64,000 nt of DNA from Nymphaea colorata. Taxonomy: Eukaryota; Streptophyta; Magnoliopsida; Nymphaeales; Nymphaeaceae. A program made the position numbers and the translations under genes. Positions 48,835 through 60,600 of the stretch are shown here, piece by piece. Every line of letters begins with the position of its first letter. Position 1 is the first letter of the stretch. The DNA lies in NCBI RefSeq assembly GCF_008831285.2, contig NC_045138.2:3202143-3266142 (forward strand). The letters are read 5' to 3'. The notes beneath the pieces are model-generated. The model was given only the letters and a program-made list of their open reading frames with translations. It did not search any database and was not told where the DNA came from.

Positions 48835-51111
48835 GACACTTTTTTTCTTTCTCTTCTTTTTGGAGAAGATGTAATACCCAAATTGGAAAATTGTACAAAT
48901 ATATCACAGTTTTGGTAATAGAAGCTACTAGTAGTAGTATCCCGAACCGAGCAAATGTTGTCCTTTTAACGATATTTTTTTCATACATGGTCAGTTCTAA
49001 TTTAAAAGTAACTAGTTTTTAAGACGTTACTTTGAGACCACTCTCAAAATGAGATACTTAGTCACTCACCTAAAGGTGTTTAATTAGCAACCTAAAACCA
49101 AGTTTTATGTTTTGCCTCCCCAAATTATCAATTTTAGAATGTTTGCATGATGTTTTGCCAAAAAAACCTAGTTTTAGTAAAACCTAGTTTTCATAAAGGG
49201 CTTGAAAAAACCTGCATTACCTGAGGTTTTTTCAAGAAAAACTGATTTTTGCTTCTAAACCAAGTTTTTCACTTGTCATAAACATCCAAACAAAGCTTAT
49301 AAAATTGGATTTTTAACTAAGTTTTCACAAAACTTGTTTTTACAAAACAAAGTTTTTTGAGGTGTCATCCAATCACTTCCTAAGATTATTTAACGGGTAA
49401 AAATTGAACCACTAGGCTAAACCTGGGAACAGCAAGAAAACAAAAAGATTTGTTGAGAAAAAAAAAACTTTGAGAATTCCACCAAAGGTTAATTTTGTCT
49501 GTGTTGTTTAGATGCTCTACCTTCTCACACATGTGGTTTTGGGAGGGGTGTTGAGGCCGTTGCCTTCCCACCAATGTTCTACTTATTATTTCTTTTTCTC
49601 ATTTTATAGAAAAAAAAAACCTCATTTGTATGAACGGCCAGATGCTTAGATGTCAGACGAATAAGGAACAATCTTAGTCCTTGACTTCTTTCATACCAGT
49701 AGTTTGAAGGAAAAAATAAGTTTTTTTTATAATTTCTAAACTATCTATAAATCAAACCTTTCCAAAAATCTCTAATGCTCCCCTATCGAGCATCACTTGT
49801 TTCTTTTTCTTATTAAAAAAAGAAAACTTAACGATGAGAAAAGTGTGGGGGCTTCAGTCCTCTTGTTAGGCACTAGAATGAAATGTTCTTCCTACTCACC
49901 CAACGAAAGTTATGCAATCGATAACAAGTTAATGATAAAAATATAAACATGGCAAAGGTTCCACACACTAGCAAGTAGGGGCAAAGGGAGCGTCATGGCT
50001 TCGGTGAGCGGAGGAATTTTTTTTTATATTAAAAAAATCAAATTTTTGAATTTGGCTTGACCCGCAAACCGATCTTGAAAAAAAGTCATGTCTCCGCCTC
50101 TATTAACAAGTTAATTTTCCTGCGCATTAATATAGTTCTATTTTGGCCTGTACGGCTTATGGGGTCGACAATTAAAAATTAAGGTTATGTAAAAAAGTCT
50201 GGCTAACGGCAGTTTTGTCCGTAACTCCAAAAGCAGAGGTGATTCTACAAGTGAATCGACCATCCCATTCCAGTCCGGCGTTTGATTCGATTGCACGCCT
50301 TTGCCGATCCACCAAACTCAAAAGGTTTCGCGAAGTAAAAAGTTCACGGGGTCTGTCAGACAACCTCAAGACCATCTACGGCCCGACCGAGTCGGCCGCA
50401 GAACGATCCTCCGCTTTACCTAAGCTTTCACGCTCAGGTCAAGAGGTTACGGTTCCTCCTCCAGACTTTGATCTCTGTCTCCTTAGAGCTTAAGGATACA
50501 GTTGTACAACCTATAGAACAGATCCTGTTCAAGTAAGGTCGTGATTTACATGTGTTGCACCTTAAAATATAAATCCTTTCTAAATATAAAATAAATCCGA
50601 TACAGGACTAAACTCTTGTTGAATATCTTAATGACCAAAATACCCTCCTTTCCCTTTATATTTGTCGCTTAAGGAGGGAAATTTGATGGGGGCTGCTGAG
50701 GAAATGTTGTCGAACTGCAACGCGGCTCGCTTGGACATGTGGCTTTGATTATGTGTTCATGCACCAAAGTTTGAAATCACACAAGTAAAAGGTACATGTT
50801 TTTTAACATGAAGATCTCAAATCTTTGTTGATCTTTAGCTTAATGTTCATGTCTGATGTGACGACAAATCCACACTAAAATCCAGATTCATATAGCTTAA
50901 TGTTCATGTTTGAGATCTTCGTTTGCTTTTTAGACTGGCAAAAGTTAAATTAAAATTAAATGAGAGAAAATTTGTGGACCTCACATCCTGAAATCTAGGA
51001 TTAATTAAGAGCAAAGGTTATCAAAGGCTCCGAAAGACACTGAGTGTGAACGTAGACTGATCTTAATTTTTCAACGATGTACTGAAAGAAATTCTTCCAT
51101 CACTAGAGCTG
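48835..51111. other. Intergenic stretch, no supported gene
   Basis: Around 49060-49385 the ends (aggtgtttaattagcaacc and, on the other strand, aggaagtgattggatgacacc) are loosely similar, with repeated AACCTAGTTTT phrases between them. This is a possible MITE without a clear target duplication. A 92-codon plus-strand frame at 50215-50493 is GC-richer than its surroundings but unrecognised. A phrase of about 22 bp around AGCTTAATGTTCATGT is repeated near 50837 and 50897. Confidence 0.45.
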
Positions 51112-51119
51112 TCCGTGCG

Positions 51120-51289
51120 CAGGGGCAGAGGCAAAATAGAGCCTGCATGGGCCAACTCCAAACTTTTTTTTTTTAAATGTATATCTAAATTTTAGAAAAT
51201 TTTATTTGTTTTTTATAAACTTTTTAAAAAATGATATTTCAATTCTAGTCAAAATAGCTTTGCCTGAAAATTTTTTAGCTCTGCCCCTG
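51120..51289. mobile_element. hAT-like MITE related to the 45611 element
   Basis: The left end CAGGGGCAGAGGCAAAA and the right end, on the minus strand, CAGGGGCAGAGCTAAAA are inverted and match at 15 of 17 bases. Possible 8-bp flanks TCCGTGCG (51112-51119) and TCCGAACG (51290-51297) agree at 6 of 8. The 170-bp interior is AT-rich and non-coding. Confidence 0.65.
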
Positions 51290-52710
51290 TCCGAACGAGT
51301 CACAATTCGACTTAGCTCAATATTTTGTTCTTCCAAGATATCAAGCTGATCAACGGAGCCAAACTTTTTTCCTTTTACTTTTTTTTTTTTTACTGTTACC
51401 ATATTTAATGAGAGAGATTTTTGCTGTTACCCCATGGGAGCTTAATTGAGTCTTGGAGACGTCGTGTTTCCGTCAGTCAAAATTATTGATCGAATGCAAG
51501 TTCCTTTATTCTCATTGAAATTCTTTTTTTTAATTCAGTTTTTTGGTCGCCTTCATATTTCCAACATTTACCGTTGTTTTTTATTCTTTTTTGGTCAGAA
51601 CGATGATTCCTTTAATTACGGTGCTTATATTGCATACTTATCACTAATATGGCACAAGCAGCCGTCTTATTAAGCAAATGGTACGACTCTTACCGACATT
51701 AATAATATTGGTGATTTGGTTCCATCGATCGTCTCGAATCCGAATAAGGTACCATGTGAACAGAAGCTCTTTCTATTTCACTTTATCATTTTAACTAGTC
51801 GTTTTCTTCATTAGTTTTTCATTTATTGTAGATTTTTTTTTTTAAAAAAAAACCTCCAAGATATTTCCTTTTAAAAGAAAATCTTTACTAAAAGTACCTT
51901 AGAAAAAACCTACCTATAAAAAACCAAAAATGATATTGGTGGCTGTAGTTAGTGAATTGGCCAGTGAGGAAGAACAGCAGGTCCAAGAAGAAGCCCATGA
52001 AGTGCTAGTAGAGTCGTAGGCAGTAATGGTAACACAATTTCCAAAATGAACCTTATTTTTCGTCCCAGTCCTAAGCCATAGTATAGGCTTTAACTTTCTC
52101 ACTTTTTTCATGTGAGGAAAATTTCAAGCAGCTTAAAATGTTACATGTCAAACACGGTTTTTAAAAACCCTAAGGATTTCAAATTCAACACTATCAAACA
52201 ACCCTAGATGGTAACTTGCTAGATTGAGTAACTTAAATATGTCAAAGCAGCTCTGAACCCGAAGAGCAAGGGAAAGGGTAGAGAGATTTTCTCCTCAGCC
52301 TTCAACCCACATTCCTAGCGACTTAAAGTAATTATCCACCAAAAAAAAAAAAACATAAAACTTCAAAACAAATAAAAGCTCTTACCTAATACAGACCTTT
52401 AAATAAAAGCTATAATTAAGTGATAAGAAGGTAACACTAAAAAATTTTGCACCAACCATAAAAGTGTGGCCTTTGTTAAAAATAATAATAAAGGTAGAAG
52501 CAAAAGAAAAGCCTAAACATGAAAATTTCCTTATTTATGTGTTCGTAATATGTAAATTTATGTTAACGAATATGCAAAACCTCTAATAGTTGGACAGCAG
52601 TCATAAGTGCTACATAAATCTGTTTCAAAAATTAGAGAAGATGTGTAGAAATAGTTCTCAAACAATCCCTTAACCTTCAAATAACTATAACATGGTATTT
52701 GTGTTATGCT
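51290..52710. other. AT-rich intergenic stretch, no supported gene
   Basis: Many short A- and T-runs. Open frames at 51446-51673 (plus) and 51914-52111 (minus) carry no recognisable domain. Confidence 0.5.
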
Positions 52711-52717
52711 CGTAGCT

Positions 52718-53133
52718 AAGGATGTCAATATATCCGATTTGAATCAGATATCTAACCGATCCGATCCGAAAAAATCGGATATGGATAAAAATTTAATATC
52801 CGATTAAGAAATCGAATCGGATTCGGATTTAATAAATGACATCCGATCGGATTCGGATATACATGAATATCGGATTGGATTCAGATTCGGATCGGATTCA
52901 TTTTTAGACAAATATCCTCTATCTAATACTTGAAAAATGGCAAAATCTGGTTCAAAATTTGGATTTGAATTCAGATATAAATATAAAAATCAGATTCGGA
53001 TTGTAAAATCGGATTTCGAATTCGGATATGACTTTGCTTTATTCGAATTCGATTCTCAATCCGAATATATGAATATCCGCAAAAGCGAATATGGTTAAAG
53101 ATGTATTCAATCCGATCCGTTGACATCCCTACC
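52718..53133. mobile_element. hAT-like MITE rich in ATCCGAT motifs
   Basis: This 416-bp element starts AAGGATGTCAATATATCCGA and ends, on the minus strand, with TAGGGATGTCAACGGATCGG inside the last ~25 bp. CGTAGCT flanks both sides exactly (52711-52717 and 53134-53140), and an eighth base mismatches. The interior is built of repeated CGGATTCGGAT-like phrases in both orientations. Confidence 0.68.
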
Positions 53134-53140
53134 CGTAGCT

Positions 53141-53850
53141 CTTAAGGAAAGCAACTTTTTGTGGATATTTTAGGGCAGACTTTGAATTCTAAATTTCCTG
53201 TTGGAAGTTATTGAGTTAAAAAAAGTCATCAAAAGGGCTTCAATGCATGACGAAGGAATCCGCAAGATGAAGTAGAGCAAAGCAAAAGTAGGTAATTTGG
53301 GACAGAAATACAAAAGAACTACCCCCAAGAAAAGTCAGATGACGTTCCAGGCCTGCAAAATAATTTGTTAAAAAAGAATTTTGTCAAGTTTTTGGTTGAG
53401 AAAACTGAAAAAAAAGGGACTTCAAACCGTTTCCCAACAATAAACTGAACAAAGAAAGTTAAAACATGAAAAGAAGAAATCCAAATAATTTCACATAAAT
53501 CCATAGTTCGATAAGTTAATCGCCTTAACTATAAGAAAAGACTTCAAATAGGAAAAAGAGCGAAAGTAGAACCAAGATCAAACGTGAACATGTTCCTCAA
53601 GACCGAAAAGAGCGTTCTGCAACGCTCTGGAGCTGTACATTGATCAATACCTGGAAAGCTCTGCTGTGAAACCCACACTTTCGTTTCCCTTCTTCAATGT
53701 GCTCGACCGGCCCACTATCAATCCCTAGGGGAGCCATTCTAGCCAACCCATCGTACGCACCTCTCCGCATCTTTTACATCTTTCCCTTACCTAGGGTTTA
53801 AATCGTTTAGCCTATCCTCCAGAGAGCTTTTTGTTGGAATTGTTCTGAAT
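53141..53850. other. Spacer between two hAT-like elements
   Basis: AT-rich, with a minus-strand 61-codon frame at 53319-53504 that has no recognisable domain. A GC-richer patch lies at 53640-53790. No gene supported. Confidence 0.5.
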
Positions 53851-53858
53851 TTCCAGTT

Positions 53859-55042
53859 ATGGATGTCAATGGATCAGACTCCACTCAATTAGATATCCAT
53901 TTAGAGATGTTCAAATTCGCATGCACATTTGAAATATGCATGAATAAAAGTTTACACCATACTTGGATCCAAATTCAAATTCATAATCTGAATCCAATCC
54001 TATTTTAAACTTACAGCCTAATCCAACTTTTAGATTGGACGAATGGTAAATATAGGATATTCATTTCAAATTAAATCCAAATATGAATTCAAATTAACCA
54101 AATATACAATTCAACCAAAATCCAAACCCGACACCAAACCAAGTTCTTAGTGCCTAAGATAAAACTCCATAATAGCATTTTTAGAGAGTTTGTATGACAA
54201 CAAAACCAGTTTTTTCAAAAATGAAAATTCCAATACAGATTTGAATATGAACGGAAAAAAATTCACACCGTATTTGAATCCAAATTCAAATTCATAATCT
54301 GAATCCAATAATACTTTAAATTTACAGCCTAAATCAGCTTTTAAATAGGATACGCACGTCACTACAACGTCTTTGAAACCAATTTTTAAATTGTAGGATA
54401 TTCATTTGAAACTAAATCCAAATCTGAATCAAGTTGGATTGAATATTTGTTTCAAACAAAATCCAAACCTGATCCCAACCCAAGGTCTTGATTAGAGGTT
54501 AAGATAATGTTTTGGATAAAACTCCATAATAGTATTTTTATGGTGTTTGCATGACTAACAACAACAGTTTACTCAAAAATGAGTTTTCAGAAAGTCTGGT
54601 TTACCAAAAAAAATGAATAACCTGATAAACTTACCAGAGAAAAAAAGTTTTTAGTGGACTAAATCAAGTTTTCAAAAAGGATTAAAAAGCCATCTTCCCA
54701 CAAACTGGCTTTTTAAGAACACTTGTTTTGCAAAATAAGAATTGAGATCTTCTAATTGGCTTATGTGTTGTGTTGAATCACACACCCTAAACCCATTTTT
54801 TTAATAACGTAGGGAAATTAGGTTTATGTGTTGTGTTCCAAAACTCATTTTCGAGAAAACCAGATTTTCACATCACCGAACCCTCTGAAAAAGTCGGCAT
54901 TTAAAAAGTACCATTTGGCTCCAAAACGTTTGGAATGTCATGCAAACTCTGCTAAAAGTTTTGTCCCCTAACCAATTTTGAGTCACTTCAATTGCATATC
55001 CAATCCGGACCAAACCGGAGTTATTGATATCCCTCCTGTCAA
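53859..55042. mobile_element. Putative hAT-like element with internal duplication
   Basis: The left end ATGGATGTCAATGG resembles the terminus of the 52718 element. TTCCAGTT occurs exactly on both sides (53851-53858 and 55043-55050). The inverted terminus on the right (TTGATATCCCT) stops about 10 bases short of that repeat, so the right boundary is uncertain. Inside, a block around TCCAAATTCAAATTCATAATCTG to AACTCCATAATAG is present twice (about 53960-54190 and 54270-54540). Confidence 0.55.
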
Positions 55043-55050
55043 TTCCAGTT

Positions 55051-57929
55051 CAGTGGATATTTGTTCCCTCATGTGTTCAATTATAGCTCCTTTATAGTCA
55101 TATTGTTTTGATGAAATGCCTCAGATGCGTTAACCACAAACCTTCTAAGGAGATACCATTGACTGCCACTCCTCAAAACATTATTGCTAAGACCCTGTCG
55201 TACCCTTCGCCTGCTTGTCTTGGCATTCAATGTCCAGAGTTCAGGTTGCGCCATCACTGTATACCCTCTTCAGAAATGCTTGCACAACCATTTCACCGTT
55301 GGCTGCAAACTTTGTATTCATAATACACAGGGTTGTAGATTGGAGTCGATTTTGAATGAGATGCCTGCTTGATTTCCAGGTTTAAATTTACTCACAGTGA
55401 TCAAATTCTGAACATGACCTACGACCCCCACAATCAATGGACAGAGTAAACAAATACGCATTCATGCAAGTTATCAAACGCCAGACAAGACAGACAGCTC
55501 ATATTTTCCCTGTTCATAAAACAACAGAAAATTAATGGCCGTTTACCGCAACAGCAAACATGCGTACCGGCATTCCTAATTCCCACGTTCCCAGGAACTA
55601 ACGTCAAACGACTTCACCGGTCCCACCGAAACATGTGCCCACTCAGTAACAACCAACCGAGCTAAAGGTGCCGATATGGCACTTGGAGGTATTCGACATT
55701 GAATCAACTCGGAACGTAGAGGCCCTGTGAACTCGACTAAGAGAGTCCACCTGCAACCTCGAAGCCCCTAGATGTAGCTAGCAGAAATACGTCACACAAT
55801 TCCGCAACTAGAGTGATGACGAGTAAACTCAAAAGAACCCCAGCCCTCACCCTTCAGGGCGTCTATACTAGGGATCATCAAAGAAGAGCACGACAAACAA
55901 CGCAGATTTAAGTAACCGACTAGACCAGGTCCTTGGCAGACAATCGACAAACTTGAAACGACTAGACCAGGAAAAACAGAGAGAACGCGAGACACTTCAT
56001 TTTCCTCCAGACCATTGCCTCCTCCAAAAACTTCCAAGTTCTTTCCTCCAGATCATCCCAACTTGGATGCCCTCCGCTAACAACTCTCTCTTATATCATC
56101 TCCTTTCACTTTTCTTTAGCACTTTGCTACTAAAATATTCTACTTCTGAATTATGTTATCTTACGTGTTTTCATTATTTTCTTATTGCTTCTACTTCTGA
56201 ATTACGCTAAACAAACTACATGTCTTCATTATTTTGTTATTGTATCCTCAAGACCACATTATTATTATTACTACAGAAAATCATATAGCAATTATTATTG
56301 TCAAATTAAAAGACAAAATCTCTTACTACTAAACAAACAAATCCCTCATTCTTCAGTGAATAACCACAAGTGGCTGCCATTGTCATAGTACGTAAAATTT
56401 AAGGCAAACATGAAAGAAATATTAATCTCCAAGACATGCAAACCCAACTGCATCAGTGGGAGGAGAACAGGATTCTCACAAACAAGAATCCTGAAAAAAC
56501 TTGACCAGGAGATGGAAGAAGAAAGAAAAGAACAGCCATAGAGAGCAGCTGAAACACTGATCCATAGCTATCTTATAAACATTACCATCCCACAGTATAG
56601 GACGGGCACCAAAGGTCGAGACCATTATTAGTCCTCAAAAGCCACAACTGGACTTTGGTATTAGGAACAGCATGTAAGTGTTCCATGAATATATTTCAAA
56701 ATTGAGATAGTTTCACGCGAGACTTGTTCAAATGTTCGATGAATCTATCCCAAGTTTGTAGCAGATTCATGTAACACTTACACCTTGTTCATAATGCCAA
56801 ATGGCCTTTAAAAGTCCTCTACAATCCAAGAGCCCCTTCCAAACAATCAAATCAAACTTATAAAAGACTTTAGATGTACATACTAACACTCTTATAACCA
56901 GACCTCTCTCATGCCACCCACTACCAGCAAAATCATCAGCTCAAGTCCAGACCACTAACAGCTTTCTTCAATCCATCTATGAGCTTAATGGGAAACATGT
57001 CATCAACCAGTTGGGGTCTGCAACCCCACTGACAATTCAATAAAAATTGTTTCTCGTTGCCCATTGGAAACAGGTGCTTATACTCAATAGGTCTATTGAC
57101 GTTCGACAATGTCTTCCAATGGTTGATATCCCTAGCCTCTCCAAAGCATTACACTCCCGATGGAGTTTAATAATGCAACTTTGTCCACTCAAGTTACAAT
57201 AGTGGGCAACAAAATACTGTGTCATGGACTCAAAATCCCCCCTCTGCGCCAAGGATAGGTCTCAAACAAATCAATTTTTACCATAACTCAAACTACCAGA
57301 AATCAAACGGAGTTTCCCAAGATTTGTCAAGAATACAGCTCCATAAATTTGAAAATCATGCTTTTGCTAATCAATACATGAAATCATATTTCTATCTGAA
57401 TTCAAGGCGCCCAAACAGAAACTCAAAACCCAGATCTTAGATGTCCAATATGAACATCATCACGTACACAGCTGAGATTAGCTCAATATGGTGGCAAAAT
57501 GCATCCATGATACGAAACGATAGAATACTATGAAGTTAAAAACTAAAAGCATGAATGCAAAAAGAATGAAGTCAGAATAGTTCAAAAGAAAAAAAGATTA
57601 AAAAAAGAAAGGAAATGCTTTCCTTTTTCTTCCGCCCTCAAGGTGTCTGTTTACCACACATCTACTCAATTACCAGAGAAAATGTGCTACAAATACATTT
57701 TACATACAAAACTCGAACCTGAACATAGAATCAGCATACAATTGAGTAGAAACGTTCTCTAGACTTGGAAGATTAAAGTGATTATCAATACCATTGAAGC
57801 TTACTTGCAAAGCTGAGAGCAGAACCTAATGCTACCATAAGCCCATTAACACTCCAAGGTCAAACTGATCCCTAAGTTGAAAAGGCGAGTTCTGTACAAG
57901 GGTGGAGAGATTCCAATCCCTTTCCAGGA
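55051..57929. other. Intergenic stretch and 3' side of the RRM gene
   Basis: No recognised gene. Open frames at 55108-55323, 55792-56037, 56185-56388 and 57037-57252 lack domains. The RRM gene's 3' UTR should occupy several hundred bases below 57930. A loose inverted similarity near 56680 and 56770 (AGTGTTCCATGAAT versus the reverse of ATTCATGTAACACT) hints at another small repeat. Confidence 0.5.
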
Positions 57930-60600
57930 TCAGTAAGAAGGAAAAGATGTAGGATGCCTGGAAATGTACTCACTTCCACTGCGATTTACATGAGCACCTA
58001 ACCCTTTTGACAAGGGTGTGTGCAAATTGTCATTACCATTATAACCGTATGACGAGATACCAGTTCTATAACCATTACTGACAACTTCAGGGCTAGATGC
58101 TGTAAAAATTAAATAAAGAAACATGAATTAAGGAATACCGTCCAAGATGTGTCAAAGTGCTAAAACAAGAAAAATATGAGAAAATGTAACACTCAAATCA
58201 CCTGGTGGAAAATTATATTGTGGGTATGCAGAAAACCTGCACGGCGTCATCACCTGGGTAGACTGTTGCTGAATATTCACATTTTGTGATGGAGTAGAAA
58301 GATGAGGCAAATCTGAGGTTTTATTGACTGTAGTGGCCAAGTTATTAGCAGGCCTTTTATCCTGACCAGATATCTGTTCATTGTTGGAAAAATTAGAACT
58401 ATGTTTTAAACTTAGTCGAAAAGATGATGATAGAGAACGAATTTCCCTTGTAAGAGTAGTTGACTCAGGATAACAAACTAATATGTAACATAGGTTGCAA
58501 GAACCAACCGCAAACCGTAGGGTCCTCTTATGAAGAGACACCAAGCCAGAGAAAAGCTTCACAGCATATTCAGCGATCTCCTCACTCTCATACTCTGTAA
58601 AGGCGAACCCCTTGGGGCGATTTGTTTCCTTATCTTTTGGGACATATAAATCTACAATACGTCCAGCTTGAATCATTATCTCATAAAGAACTCTTTCGCT
58701 CACCTTCTCATCCAGATTACCTATGAAGAGATATTTAAGCGAAAAAAATATCAGACAAGTATACATCAGTTTTCAGCTCTCTATGAAGTTATGCTATGAA
58801 GGATATTTCAACCCTTCCTGATTGCCAGGAGCACTAAAATTGACCTGGTAGCCTCTATTTGCACGGCAAACTAAAAATGTAACATGATTTGCAACACCAA
58901 TTTAAAAAACAAAATATTGTAATACAAACAAATTACAAGGCTTTCTAAAAGGCAACGATGACAAAATGACGGCAAAACAGATCGCTTGGATGTAATCTGC
59001 AATGCCCAAGATACATCCAATAGATTACAGACATATAAATGAAATGGCTTAAAATCAGAAAGATATGTAAGGGAGCAATAAGGATAGAGAAAGAAAGAGA
59101 GAGAGAGAAAGTAATGAGTTTGTGAACCTTCTCATTAGATGCCAAAGACAATGCATGACAATAAGCAATAGATTGAAAAATAAACACTGAAAGGAACACC
59201 AGACTGAAACAAAAATGATGAAGGGAGCATGTAAACAGCTATTTTCTATGAAGAAGCACAACAAAAGAAGAACACACCTGACCGAAACAAGAAGCATGAA
59301 GAAAGCACCAAGCAAACCTCAGACAGACCTGGAAAGAGTCCTAACAGATAATAATGACATGTTTTTCAGGCCTAGTGCAAGGTAGACTGTAACTCATTCT
59401 CACCTGGAACAGAGTCGATCAGATTACATCGACGGAACAAGAGGTGTAGGATAGTGACATGGAAGACAAGTACGACAGGGACCCTGAAGAGTGAAGACGA
59501 CCCTTAGAAGAAAACTAAGACAGAAACCATGAAGAGATCCATGGAAGCTCTGGCTTCAAGCAAGAAGCCCACAAATCAATAAATTACAAAGTCCTATACT
59601 GTGAAAGCAGACAAAAAGAAGCTTAATTCTCAGCCCTGATAAGAAGAAGAAAATCAATGAATCAAGAAACACATGGGGATTCAGATGAGACGAAAGATAG
59701 CACGTCGGACTTAGATGCAAGACTAGATGAAGCCACCAGAAGCTGTTTGACAGAAACGATGGTATCTATCTCAAATTTTGACTTAAGAAAACCAAGAGAC
59801 TACAGGAGCCTCAAAAGATGATATATGCAGTTCTAGCATGAGTAAATCCATACAGCAGAAATGCAACAAAGCACTAAGACAAATCCAAGATTCAAAGATT
59901 CAGCAATTTTAAACTATACCTTCGCCTAATTCAGGATAAGCAAAAACGGTGCATAAATGTTCACTTGCACAAATTCATAATACTAGATGTTAAAGAAATT
60001 TCAAGTTCCGTGAGAAGCTGATCCGAAAAAATATCTTCTAACTAATGGAGTTAACGACACACATAAAAGAAAGCAAAATCTCCGGTCAATCAGACCTCGA
60101 TAATTCCAATTGGGAGATCGAAACACGCAAAATAACAAAACTAATAAAGATGTTAAAATGGGAACGATGAATAAAAGATCTTGTTACACCGAAATAAACA
60201 GCAAAAATAGGGCTAATACAGCATATCATAATTACGATACACAATTTCAAGGGTTACAGAATGAAGAGACGCCATAATTGAACTAGAAATATAGACTGGA
60301 CAATCACAAACAGCAGCATTAAAACATAGCAAACGCAAAATGAACCAAAACCACGAAAACAGCAGCGATTTCGCAGTTCTACACACTAGATCCAACGGAT
60401 ACCTCAAAATACCACGAAAAATGACAATAACGAAATGTAAACTTCTTCGACCGCAGCGAAACCCTAATTTCATCCAATCCCAGCACCATATAATATAAAA
60501 TCTATTGGATATACCGCGAAATCATAGAAAAAGAAAACGAAACCAAAGAAAACCCTAACTAACCAATGAAAACGGTGCAAGCAGGATTCTTTCCAGCCAT
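57930..60600 (-). CDS. RBM7: Single-RRM protein, RBM7-like (nuclear exosome targeting), 4 coding exons
   Basis: RBM7 is the RNA-binding subunit of the nuclear exosome targeting complex, which feeds short-lived nuclear transcripts to the RNA exosome. Coding exons in transcript order are 60600-60564, 58720-58509, 58373-58202 and 58099-57930. Junctions are GT-AG and all phases close, giving 196 residues. One RRM spans about residues 9-83, with RNP2 VFIGNL and RNP1 KGFAFTEY. The GNLDEKVSERVLYEIMIQAG segment is like RBM7 and SF3B4. SF3B4 has two RRMs and a longer proline-rich tail, so RBM7 fits better. The tail is Gln/Ser/Asn-rich and disordered. The first exon encodes only 12 residues plus one base. 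It is identified by its ATG (MAGKNPACTVFI), its donor G|GTTAGT, and its perfect phase with the RRM exon. The gene symbol is by resemblance. Confidence 0.78.
60459..60558. promoter_or_regulatory. Two telo-box motifs in the first intron of the RBM7-like gene
   Basis: AAACCCTAA occurs at 60459-60467 and 60550-60558, both just downstream of the first coding exon in transcript orientation. Telo-boxes near the 5' end are common in plant genes for RNA processing and translation. Function here is inference. Confidence 0.4.

Noticed and set aside
50215-50493. 92-codon plus-strand frame in a GC-richer patch
   Set aside because: Not recognised and without flanking exon or promoter evidence. It could be a captured or decayed gene fragment, but I cannot support it.
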